Source: Limnoperna fortunei (lineage: Eukaryota > Mollusca > Bivalvia > Mytilida > Modiolidae). Taken from it: a stretch of DNA of 64,000 nucleotides. Made by a program: the position numbers and the translations under genes. Numbering within the stretch: position 1 is the stretch's first letter; the number at the start of each line of letters is the position of its first letter. The notes under the pieces are model-generated. The model was not told the origin of the DNA. It was given only the letters and a program-made list of their open reading frames with translations, and ran no database searches. Below, one piece after another: positions 1 through 12,400 of this stretch. The DNA lies in the NCBI GenBank assembly GCA_944474755.1, contig OX104115.1, positions 34,483,080 through 34,547,079 on the forward strand. Direction: 5' to 3'.

Positions 1-143
1 AATTATGACAGACTTTGAAGACAAATATTATAATTTGTTTTGTATTGGGAGTTTCTTAAATTTCAATAACTTATTATTAATAGCTATAAAAAAACCAAAA
101 ATTGTTCTAAAATATACTTTTTAAAAGAGTTGGGACCAATTTT

Positions 144-438
144 AAAAGTGGGACCAGTTGGCAAAGACTTGGGACGAACTGGCTGGGACCAATTTGCATG
201 TGGGACCAATTGACCAGACACCTTGTTAGCTATTGAGCAAAGATCTACATTGCCAATTCGTAATTCATAATTTTAGTGTAATGAACCAATTGTCCAAAAG
301 TGGGACCAGTTGGCAAAGACTTGGGACGAACTGGCTGGGACCAATTTGCATGTGGGATCAATTGACCAGACACCTTGTTATCTATTGAGCAAAGATCTAC
401 ATTGCCAATTCGTAATTCATAATTTTAGTGTAATGAAC
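144..438. repeat. Tandem duplication, period about 152 bp, nearly 2 copies
   Basis: A unit starting AAAAGTGGGACCAGTTGGCA at 144 recurs at 296 and is almost identical to the end of the second copy near 438. The one difference I noticed by eye is GGGACCAATT versus GGGATCAATT; a second is TTAGCTATT versus TTATCTATT. Within each unit the short phrase TGGGAC(C/G)AA recurs about four times, so the unit probably grew from a shorter repeat. No coding potential was seen. Confidence 0.9.
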
Positions 439-608
439 TAACACTGTGCCAGCTCGGTAGCATGGAAAGGGGACGTTGGACACGCTTTAATTTCTGAAGA
501 ATTTATTAAAAGCTATATTAATTTAATTGTAGAATATGAAACAATGTACGACAAGCACATACCTCTTGAACTTCGTTAATAACAAATAAATCTTTCTTTT
601 TCTTAGGC

Positions 609-778
<170 letters not shown>

Positions 779-835
779 TTGATTGATGTGATTGCACAGT
801 GACATTTTTTGCATCTGATAGTTGTCTATATTTAC

Positions 836-837
<2 letters not shown>

Positions 838-876
<39 letters not shown>
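838..876. repeat. (AT)n dinucleotide microsatellite
   Basis: An uninterrupted run of about 19 AT units, 60 bp after the ATTT array. Confidence 0.95.
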
Positions 877-880
<4 letters not shown>

Positions 881-1021
881 TGGTAAAAATCAAAATATGG
901 GAATTATGCACAAGAAAACCTTATCGATAAGGTACATTGTTGTGTTAATAATCTAAATAATTGTTTCAATGCACGTGATAAAACCGGAACTAATCAGTGG
1001 GACTGGAATTAGTTTACAACG

Positions 1022-4000
1022 TGTAAGATAAGATAAGATAAGAAAGCTTTATTTTCATTCGGCACATTGTATAACAAAATAACACAAGCTCTATAGAGCT
1101 TTTTACCGAATAAGAACACACAACAAACTATACAAAGACACATAAGGCATAGATAACAATAATAATTTGCGCAAGACATACATATACATATAACTCCTGG
1201 CTGATCTTGTCTCACTTCCGCCCATGCAGTGATTCTCTGTGTTTGTTTTTTGTTCTGTATATATTGTAAATAGTCTCTATATTATTTGTTATTTATGTTA
1301 CACCTTCTCTGTACCAACAAGTGTTGGCTTTATGAGAATAAAGAAAAGAAAAAAGAAAAAAAGAAAAAGACATGACAATTCGACAAGAAGACATAAGACA
1401 ATGAATATAAACGAAAACACCAAAACATACGTTTACATTTTAGGCACATAAAAAGCAGTGGCAACATAAAACTAGCAGAAGTTAAAAGTGTTTATGACAT
1501 ATAAACTAAAAGCACACATAAGAAAGCACTATGTAGATATTAGCAACATGCTGTTAAAATTCTAAAATGCACCATTAGAGCAAATATATGTATATATAAG
1601 TGAGTAGCATAAAATACTAAAATTATTTACTTTCAAATGGAACAGCGGCACTCCGTTCCATTCCAGGACTGAATGAGAGACTTAAATGGAGAAAAACTGT
1701 TTTCAGTCCTGAAATGGTCTGGAAGGCTGTTCCACAATACAGCAGCAGCATAACGAAAGCTTTTCTTACCATATGTAGTTGAGTTTACATGAGGTATGTC
1801 CAAAATATTGTAATACCTGAAATTATATTTAGACTGTTTTACATTAACAAGATTATGTAAGCACACTGGTGAAAGTTTGTTTATTATTTTGAAAGTTTCC
1901 AAAGCCATAGCTCGCTGACGACGAATCTGTAAGGAAGGCATCTTTGCTTTTTCCAAAAGATGGTCATATGAGCTTGAATAGTCCTCATAAACAAAGCGTA
2001 GTGCCCTTTCTTGCACTTTTTCAATTTTTTTAAAATTCCTTTCAGTACAAAAATGCCATGCCAAAGGGCAGAAATTAAAATTACTGAGAATGAAAGTGTA
2101 AAAAATGGTGAGTTTGCTGAGTCTGTCCAAAAATGGTCCCAAACGTTTTAAAATGTTAAGTTGCTGTGATGCCTTCCTGCAGATATTGCCTATATGAACA
2201 TAAAAGTTTAACTGATAATCGATATCTACTCACAATAATTTGACAGTTGATTCACAAGATATGGTTGCACTTTGGATATTTATACATGGATTTTTTGAAA
2301 ACGTTTTCTTTCCTACAGCTAGAACTTGAAATTTTTCTGGATTAGCTTGCATCTTATTTACTTTAAACCAATTTATAAGTTCTATAGAATCTGTTTGTAA
2401 AGCAGAGATCAACTCATCATAATTTGGACTACAAAAAGATAAAGTATTGTCATCAGCATAGTTATATATGGATCCAAGTTTAACAACTGAAAATATATCA
2501 TTGATAAAAACAATAAATAGGAGGGGTCCCAATATAGATCCTTGGGGTACACCCTTATGGATATCAGCCCAACTGCTAATAATGTTGTTAATTTTAATTT
2601 GTTGTTTTCGATTTGTAAGATATGATTTAAGGAGAGAAACTGAATGTGGCAAAACACCATATGCTGACAATTTGTCTAGCAAAATTTCATGGGGCAGACA
2701 GTCAAAAGCCTTGGAAAGATCCATAAGAACAGCCACAATATATAGATTTTTGTCCAAAGCAGAGCGCCAATCTTCAAGAAGTCTTAGCAGTGTAGTTTGA
2801 CATCCATTTTTTTTCTAAAAGCACATAAATAGGGATTAAAAATACCATCAAAATAATCAGCAAGTTGAATTTCTAAAACCTTTTCAAAAATATTTGAAAA
2901 ATAGACAGCACACTGACCGGCCTATAATTTATCTTTTCCAAAGGATTATTTTTCTTATATAAAGCGGTAACTTGAGCTTCTTTAAGCCGATCAGGAAAAA
3001 ACAGAATAATTTATAGATAAGTTTATTAACAAAGTTAAATTTGGAATTATAGCCTCTTTACAGGTTGTTACAATCTTGGCAGGTATGCCATCAACTCCTG
3101 TTGCCTTCTTGATATTAATTTTTTTATAATCTTTTCAACATCATTACCATTTACATTTTAAAAGCTAAAGTGTTTGTTTACATCCATTTGATTTTTTATT
3201 TCTAGTATACTTGGGTGTTGTACTGGGTCATAAGCCACATCCTTTCCAATACTATTTGCAACAGTTGAGAAAAAACTATTAAAATGTTCACATACATCTT
3301 TAGTATTATTTACAATTTTGTCATCCTCACATAAAACAATCTTTTGTTCACCCCCATGACATTTGTTTGAAAAAAAAAGGTTTCATTGTTGTCCAAACAT
3401 TGTTATTTTTACATCCACCTGTACAGCGTTCTAGAAAGTAGTTTTTCATGGATTTTTTCTTTATTTGTTCACAAGATTTCGTTGTCGTCTATATTTTTCC
3501 CAAGTTTTGTTGTTTTTGTTTTTAGTAAATTTGGAAAAATACATGTGTTTCATATGTATAGCAGACCTGAGTTCGCCGTTCATGCATGGAAGTGGTTTTT
3601 TTAGAGGTTTCCTAGTTTTGATGGGTGCATGTTTGTCTAGTACATTTTTAAACTCCGATTCATAGTTTTCATAGACTTTGTGCAACTGTTCTTGTTCTGA
3701 TATGTTGTGAGGTATTTGTATGTTTATGTTTGCTATATTGTTATTGAAATCATTGATGTCAAAGTTTCTGTAACTCCTGTACTTAATGTATTCTTGTTTG
3801 GGTGGATTAACATGACCTTTAATAGTAACAGATATCAGGTTATGGCAGTCACTTACACCAGTTGGTATGTTTGTAGTGTTAAAACACAGATTTTTCTGAT
3901 TTGTTAGAATGACATCTACTAATGATGGTATAGCACCTTTCCTAAAACAAGTTGCATTACTTACAAGTTGAGATAGGTTAAAACATCACATATGTCATTA

Positions 4001-4045
4001 AGAGTGTTACATTTTTCGCTGATCAGCGTGTCGATTCTTTATTTG
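1022..4045 (-). mobile_element. 5'-truncated CR1/jockey-like LINE retrotransposon
   Basis: On the minus strand this reads as a non-LTR retrotransposon missing its 5' end. The order is: the C-terminal part of an endonuclease domain (about 3700-4045), a linker with the KNVLDKHAPIKTR phrase (3461-3685), the reverse transcriptase (about 1633-2830), and a 3' tail ending in repeated CTTAT units (plus-strand AGATA repeats from 1026). The frame is broken by an in-frame TGA at 2230-2232 and by a shift at the T/A homopolymer near 2812, so the copy is dead. An A-rich stretch at about 1337-1370 looks like the tail of a small plus-strand insertion nested in the 3' UTR. The truncation point lies only about 120 bp upstream of the first ATG of the plus-strand gene at 4166. 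CR1 versus jockey clade is a guess from motif style. Confidence 0.85.
1633..2830 (-). pseudogene. LINE reverse transcriptase, broken frame
   Basis: Reverse transcriptase of the LINE at 1022-4045. Motifs in order on the minus strand are: the fingers/palm phrase LMDLSKAFDCLPHEILLDKL, the KGVPQGSILGPLLF motif, the catalytic YADD box within NYADDNTLSF, and a C-terminal region with KIEKVQERALRFVYEDY and AAVLWNSLPDHFR, which are standard for CR1/jockey-type elements. The two open segments (1633-2142 and 2230-2757) share one frame and are separated only by a TGA at 2230-2232. A further shift near 2812 separates them from the upstream CQTTLLRLLEDWRSALDKN part. The catalytic aspartates are retained although the gene is interrupted, which suggests moderate age. 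Confidence 0.9.
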
Positions 4046-4165
4046 ATTTGATAAGAACAGAGACATATAATTACATAGATTTTGGAACATCTTTAGTAAC
4101 GACAATAAAATATTGCGTTTCGCTCCCCAATTGTTTACGTCCCCAACATTAATTGAGTGTGTATC

Positions 4166-4626
4166 ATGGCTTTTCGGCATAATGTGCAGTTCAAAGTTAA
4201 AGAAAAGGGTAACCGACAACAGTCTAGTTCAAATGAGGAAAAAACATGTATTACATCGTTAAGGGCTGTTATTCCAACTTGCACATCAATGTGGAACAGC
4301 GACCACTTGAATCTATTACAGATTACAACTGTCCTGTCGAAGGCATACACAGCATTGGACATTGTAAATAGTTTTAAAATGTTTAGACTCAGATTTGAAG
4401 ATGAAGTTATAATCGATAACAGAGTAAAAAGAATAATTGATCATTTGAATTCACACATGCCAAGTGGATTACGAGTTATAGATTTTAGTAACATTTCTTC
4501 GGTACCATACAAGACTGCAGCTTCTGTGTTATATGATGCGAATGATGGCAGTTGGAATGAAAAAAGTTTCTTTATCTCACCATTACCAGGGCCTCCTGAT
4601 GCTAAAGATGAATATTGGCGTGAATC
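4166..4626 (+). CDS. Unknown plus-strand gene, first coding exon
   Basis: ATG at 4166 opens 153 codons ending at a GTGAGT donor (4627), phase 2. The product starts MAFRHNVQFKVKEKGNRQQ and contains SLRAVIPTCTSMWNSDHLN, then SSVPYKTAASVLYDANDG, and SPLPGPPDAKDEYWRE at the end. Mixed polar composition with no signal peptide suggests a cytosolic protein. An earlier exon cannot be excluded. The ATG was chosen because the only upstream in-frame alternative is a GTG nine bases earlier and the LINE lies just beyond. Confidence 0.7.
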
Positions 4627-6372
4627 GTGAGTTGATGTTGTTGGATAAATTGTCTTATACAATATGCGCACATCAGTTTGTTTGTTTGTTTGTTTGAATG
4701 GTGTTTTAACGCCACTTTCAACAATATTTTAGCTATACATGTATCATGGCATCTAGTTTTTATTGTTGGAGGAAGCTTGAGTACCCTGAGAGAACACCTG
4801 ATTGGCGGTAGGAAAACTGGCAATCCTTATAGATTATTTATGTTTTTTGAAACGAGATGCATTTTCTCGTCGTATCTCATCAAAGGGCGACAGCTATTGA
4901 TGTTTTGTAACATTGTGACGTCACAGTATTTACTTAACGACATCTTGACAGCGAGCTGAGTTGGGTCCATCTCACGCTAGTAGAGTGAGATGGAATAATA
5001 TCGCACATAAAGATCAAAGGAAAATACTGCAAAATAGCGATATAATTGTCCATTAACATTGGAGTCGAGTACACCCTGCCTGCATTGAGAATCAAACCCG
5101 CAATCTCAGAGTTGACAGACCACGTGATCAATAGTAGACAAACTACTTTGCACAGGCATAAGGCAACTTAAGAGGTTTTTTATGACATCACAATATTAAT
5201 GGCTGAATTTTTTATTTCTGATTAAAATAAATGTCAATAAATAAATAAGACATATCAAGGGCATGTTATGGTAAAATATTCAATAAATGTTTTGTGAAAC
5301 TTAAAGTGTATTTTGTCTACCATACATTGCAAACTTTAAATGATTTCTTGCATGACCAAAACTCTTTTATCTTGAAAATGGCAGCTACAAAATCATGGCC
5401 AATAAGGCCTGCTTTAATTGGAAAACACAGGATTTTGTCATATTAGAATTGTAATAATTTATTGTGGGTATGATGTGTGTTCATTTACATAATGATTTGG
5501 CCTTTATATTCATATTTTCTACCTCGCTATCGCTCGGTCAAAAATAATCAAATATTAAGGTCCCACCCATGTGTAAAAGAGTACAACATCATACAACTCA
5601 TGAATTATTCCTTAATTTGTGCTTAACTTGGCTCAATTATCATGGTGATTGCAATAAATTTCTGGATTTCTGAAAAAATCTTGCCTGATATATAGTTTCA
5701 ACCCATGCTTTAGCCTACAGATTTGACTTACGATAATGATTAGGCCTTTTATTTTCAGAAATCTAGTGAAAATTTATTCGATTTCTTTTCATGCTTAATA
5801 CAACATAATGTTTTTCACTCCACAGTAATTTTTTAAAATTTATGAAACCATATTGATAAATAAGATACTAGCAAACTGATTTTTAGAATGCTGTTTCAAT
5901 ACTCATTTCTACATGTACATGTACATGTAGTTCGTAATTTTACACAAGTAAACTTATTTTAATTAGTAATTTTTCCATACAGATTCCGTGTCAGTGGAGA
6001 CCTGTTCAGCAAAAGATTAATGTACATAACCTGGCTAAGGGATCAAGACTTACCAGTGTCTGAACATTTGTTTCAGGAACTGTTTCAACATTTTACGGCA
6101 ATGTTTGGGTTAAATGCAATGTAAGTAACGATGATACAATTCTCACATTCCTTAAATAAATTAAAAGCATAATTTGTGTGTCACATTTAATTGCTTTATA
6201 TTAAGCTTATTTTTTTTTACTCACTAAGGTATGAGAAGGACAAAACTGGTTGTTACCATTTTCAGCTTTTTACGGAAGGGACCCTTGCCTCACCTGTTTT
6301 AGGTGAGGCAATTATATTTAACTTGCCATATACTAATACATGATTCACATGTATTCACACACACACACATGT

Positions 6373-6407
<35 letters not shown>

Positions 6408-9400
6408 TATATATACATATTAAGCGACCTTTGAAGGCAAATTGTAAAAAAAGGTCACATAAGACAGGAGGTCTTTATACACAGGTCATGATGTTTTCAG
6501 ACCAATCAACAAAGTCATGTCAGCTTGTGAAAGAGTTAATAGTAGATCTGTATTGTCTGTTTTATTAAGTAAACAATAAAATATTTATTTTATGTATATA
6601 ACGCAAGTACAAAATATACAACAATAATGAGCATTTTGATTTCCGATTGTATTAACGCAGGTCAACTTTATTACTCCATTTAGTTGTTGTATTTCTCTTT
6701 GTTCTGGTTTTACTAATTTCTTTGTGTTTAAACAATACGCTCTATGTAGAAAGTGCAAGTCGGTTTAGAACCAGTGTACACCGGTTTTGTACCTTGTAAA
6801 ACAAAATGGCGTGATTAAACAACATGTACAATAAACACGCAGTTATGAGAAACATCATCATTTCCAAACCGAATGGCAACAAAATCAAATAACGACATTG
6901 ACGACTACTCAAATTTTTTCAGGGAAATCTGAACTTTGCTTCTTAGATAATAAAACAGTTTTTGATTGGTTCATACATGTACTTTAGTTTTCCGTTTTGA
7001 AACCTTGATAATTGACAACAATGCCAGTGGTCTTCGAATCTTCTTTTCGTCAGACAGGGTTTATTTATTGTTTAATGATTTTAACAGTCCCTATAGTTGT
7101 TTAGACTGGTTTTCTTGGTTAAAACGAACTGAAAACACGGTTGTTAGTCGCGTTAGACAGGGAGTCATTATATAAAGGTAAAATGAAGGGGAAAATGCTC
7201 TGGAGGAATAAATACGGTCGCATAACACAGGAAGTTGGTATATGGAGGGGGTCTCAAAGACAGGTTTTACTGTTGAAATATTTATATCAGTATGTCTTTG
7301 ATCATTATCCTACATGTACATCAGGGCTCACGCTGGGTCAAAATTATAGGGAGTAGTCACTTCTCTTTTGTGGGGCTGACAGGGAGAAGTGAGGATGGAA
7401 CAGGGAGAAGTGGTTCGACAACAGGGAGAAGTTGCATTATATGTCGCGAAAGCGTCCTATTTTGTTTGTTTTTTGAACATGTTGAATATGTGTTAATTTG
7501 GCATTTGAATTTTTTAGTGTTACATGTTTTTAGAAGTTCAATTTATTGAGGATAAAGTAAAAGATTTGATTAACTATTATCACACATTTTCATAAATACG
7601 TGTATTAAACATAAAAATAAAAAAAGTATCAACTGTCACAAAACTGTTCATTAAAAAAATGTTTCTTTGTCATGGGTCTACAAATTGATTGAATTATAAT
7701 GAAGTACTACATGTATTAGAACTCAAAGTAGAAAATTACATCATTGTGACAAATCTTTTAAAAGTATTTAAACATATTTAACTTAAACTTGTTTAAGGTA
7801 AATTCCAAAAAACTATTTTTTTACTACGTTTCTATCATTGCAATACTCATTTCAACATTATTAGTATCGTTTATTTGCAATCTCCGGCATTAAATTCATA
7901 TCCGCTCCGGAAACGTTCACGTATTTTTGCTCTGAACTGGTTTCCGGTCGAATTTTAAACCTACGCTTTATCTACCAAATAAAAGTTCAAAGGGTACCAG
8001 TTGACTTTGTGGCGCGTAAACAAATAAACATGACGCTGTATCAAAAAACGAAGATTTCTTAACAAAATGGGAATAAAATTTGAAAGGTGAAATCAGGCGA
8101 TTCTAAAAAATAAAATGGCGACTTCACTTCGCTTTCTAAGATGATCGAGGGCGAAGTGAGACCACGTTAAGGCGACTTCTTCGCCCGAGTCGCCCTCCAA
8201 CGCGAGCCCTGGTACATGTAAATTTCTGTTGGTTCTAAGCCTTACAGATGATTACGTAGAATCATTCTTTGCATTTCTCAATGAAACTGGTAGCCATGAA
8301 GAGCATCGGCTTCCTTGACGACGTCCACAGTAAACAAACAACGCGGAGTAATTTAATCATCAAAAGTACATTGTTCAGGACCCTGGCATTTTTTAATGAA
8401 ATAAAATGTAAATATAAGAATTGAATTGCATTCTTAATTACAGTTGATGCAGTAGTTATATTCCATCACATTTATTGGCTGACCTTAGGAATTACATGTA
8501 CATGTTTATAATATCTTATACTGTTGTAGCTATAAACTTGATCCTATTTACCTTAATTGTAGTGAGCTAACATTGCTGGTACTAAACTTTATTTCTTTAC
8601 TTGGAATTACAAATCAAAAATACAACAAAGTTCCAGGAAAAAAAATTTGGTGCGCCCGACACGTGTTTGGTCTATTCAATACTCGTCAGAGGCGCTCTAC
8701 CCAAAAGAATGAAAATGCTAAACACTATATGAATATGAACAGCATATAACAAGAAAACCAAAATATGCCGAAATAGAAACCAAAGTATGACTAAGCTCAA
8801 CATGTTATTAGTCTATACATGTAATATAAAATTGTGATGTACACATAAAATCAATATAGGAATCACTTCAAACACCAACACCTTAATTCCCCCAGAAAAC
8901 CTTATAAATCTCTGCGGGAAAAAGTTAATGTTTTAAGGAATCCGCTTAAAGTCTGTGTTGGTTTTGGAAATTAAGGTTGTTACAGAGAAATTAAGGTTTT
9001 CCCTCAGAGATTAAGGTTTTTTTGTTGGTTGGACCCCAGGGTTGATTTTAAGTCCTTGGGCATTGTTGTTGATAACAATCATCAGTTACTCTGCTTACAC
9101 TGTACTGTAGATTTATGGAAATGGTCATAATTCTATATATCTATGAAAAAAAATTCTTGTTGAAATAAATATGCGTGAGAAACCTAAAATAAAAATGTAT
9201 AAACGTGAGTGCATTTTCTATCTTCTATCAAATTCAAATAAGAAAAAGCTTATTTTGAAAAATTACTATGTAAATATGTAATTTGTAAGTTACCATGATT
9301 ATAATATAAAAAATACAAGTTATTTTTCCTTTTGAAGATATCGATCATGTAGGTAACTGAAATAACAAGAATATACACTACTCGAACCAGACTTTCATTA

Positions 9401-12400
9401 ATATTGTGATGCAATTGTATATTACTAGTATATATGCCTTGTTTATTTGTTAATTGCTTATTTATAACATTATACCAACACAAATGAATATGAACTGCAA
9501 ATTAAAGACCGTCGAAATAAGCAGAGAAAGTGTAAATTTAGATTATTAGCTCACCTGAGGTGAGCTATTGCCATCACTTGGCGTCCGTCGTCGTCCGTCG
9601 TTGTCGTCGTCATCGTTAACTTTTCTTTAAAAATCTTCTCCTCCAAAACCACTAAAGGGATTGCTTTGAAACTTTGCACACATCATCAGTAAAATGTCCT
9701 CTTCCAAGTTTGCACAAATCATGGCCTCAGACCAACCAACATGGCCACCATGGCTTAAAATAGAACAGGGGGGGGGGCGGTCAAAATACAATTTTTGGCT
9801 TATAGTTCAAAAAGTATGACAGATACAGTAAAATCAAAGGGACTTTCCTTCTTTTGCATCAAAAGCTCTACAAAACACTCCATTGGGTCAAAGTATATGA
9901 CGACTCCTTGTAGGAGTTATTGCCCTTTAATTGTGGAAATTGATGATTTTTGCCATTTTTGCCTCAAAATCTTGAAAATTATTAGAACTAGAGAAAAAGT
10001 AAGCATTGCTTGACTGTTCTGCTCTATGAGGGCTACAAAATTGGCTTAGAGTCAAGATTGTCTGATTAACCGTTTAAGAGTTATTCCCCTTGAACTGTTT
10101 ATTTGAATCGGTTTTAATTGATTTTTTAAAATCTTCTCCTCTAAACCACTGAAAGTACTCCTTTGAAACGTTGTACACATCATCCGTCAAATGTCCTCAA
10201 TCAAGTTTGCACCAACCATGGCCGCAGATTAACCAAAGTGGCCGCCATGGCTAAAAAAAGAATGGAGTGGGGGGGGGGGGGGTAAAATACAGTTTTTGGC
10301 TTATATATAAAAAGTGTAACAGATACAGGAAAACCGAAGAGACATGCCTTCATCTGCATCAAAAGCTCTACGAAACACTCCATTGGGTTGAAGTTGTATG
10401 AGGACTCATTATAGGAGTTATTGTCCTTTAATTGCCAAAAATTGATTATTTTTGACATTTTTGCCTCAAAATCTTAAAAATTATTAGAACTAGAGAAAAA
10501 AGTAAGCATTGCTTAATTTTCCTGCTCTATGAGGGCTACAAAAATGACTTAGGGTCAAGATTGTCTGATGTTTTAGGAATTATTGACCTTGAACATTTTT
10601 TTTAATCAGTTTTACTTGATTTTAAAAAATCTTCTCCTCTTTAACCCATTAAAGGACTGCTTTAAAACATTGCACACATCATCTTTAGGACGTCCTCTAC
10701 CAAAATTGTGCAAATCATGATACCTGACTACCTACATAGCTACGTTGGCTTAAAAATAGAAAATGGGGGGGGGGGGGGAAGTCAAGAGAGTTTTCGACTG
10801 ATAGTTAAAAAAGTATAACAGGTACAGCAAATTTGAAGTGAACCTCCCTTCTCCCTCTAAGCATCAAAAGCTCCTCCTTATAGGAGTTATGTCCCTTAAA
10901 AGGTCAAAATTAATGACTTTTGCAGAAGTGTTTGGCAATTTCTTATAGCAAAGAAAAGCTGGATAAAAAAGGGTTGTTTGGTTTTAGGTTCAGGTGAGCG
11001 ATACAGGCTCCTGGGAGCCTCTAGTAATTATATAAAATTTATTTTAAAAACCGATATGTTACAAATAAAATTGTCTGAATCAGTTTTAAAATGATAGAAA
11101 AAAAATCTCTTGTTAAAAAAACTAAATACCTTTATGATAAAATAAATTCACAAAAGATATGTTTTTTGTAAATGAAAGATGTAAACAGGTTAATCTAAAC
11201 ATTTAACAATAAACTTAAACCTATCAATTAACTGTTGCATTTGTCCTTAAAACTAATACATGTTGAAAATGGAGACATTATATACTATTTAAAAAGTAAA
11301 GGAAATTTTGAACAATGTAAATATAATCATACAAGAAAGAACTAATCAGTTACATACTTTAAAATAAATCAATGTCATTAAACAGTTTACATTTACATTT
11401 AATTATCTCATAAATTGTTTACCAAATACAGCTGTCAATTCTTAATTTTTTTTTATTTTGAAAATATCATTATATTTTGTCCTTACAATTTTTTGTATGC
11501 ACATTAATGTTTGCAAGTCTTTAAAATAAATTAATTCAACGGAAATTTTAATGTGTGTGTCTTGATCATCTGAAGATGCTCGACAGACCACATGGCTATG
11601 GGATCTCGAAAAGGTCAATATTCATTTTATTATTTTAGTAATTATATGTATTGGTAATTCAACCATGATATTCAATTACAAGTTTATGGAATTAAAAATG
11701 AAAAAAATAAATTTTACCATCACGTGATATCTTCTCTTTGATTTTCCTAGAAAAATGGCGGTTGATGTCCTGTATCGTTTGAATGCCTTATGAAAACTGC
11801 AAAAATACTTACGTCGAATTTGGTTAGCTGCATTTTTATGTATAGGCATTAGTGTCTTTGTTGCGAATGCAGTTAGATCCGATCGAACACAATGAATAGA
11901 CTGATACCATTGCGCCATCGTGCGAATTATACGGTGCACAATTACACGATATAGGAACTCGTGGTGGCAGGTAATCAACTGCTGGAAGGTAGAATTGCCC
12001 TGTTCGGTCTCTGTGAATAGACACCAACGTAATATTCTGTCAAACGGAAACATTTTCAAAGCTAAATTGTCCATGTCAGAAAACGTCGAGAGCTGAATAT
12101 TACGTTTTCTGCTATTTATTCCACACGTGGAACTGAACACGATGCCGTTTGATTGGCCTTCATGAACTCTTTTAAAAGCATTTCTTTTGATTAAGCTTCT
12201 ATGCATCACTTGTTTAACTATCTCACCTGACAAGTATTCAGGTGTGATTTCATGCTGTGATAGTGCAGTTTGATGTTTTTTCTAATTACAGGAATTAAGT
12301 ATAATGATTCGATAATGATGGATGATCAAATACACAAACAGTTGACGATTTTACAATTTGACGACTAATAAATGAGTTGTACTGTATTTGTTAAACTGAT

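Noticed and set aside
2468..2800. 110-codon plus-strand open frame
   Set aside because: It is antisense to the LINE reverse transcriptase on the minus strand and mirrors its conserved codons.
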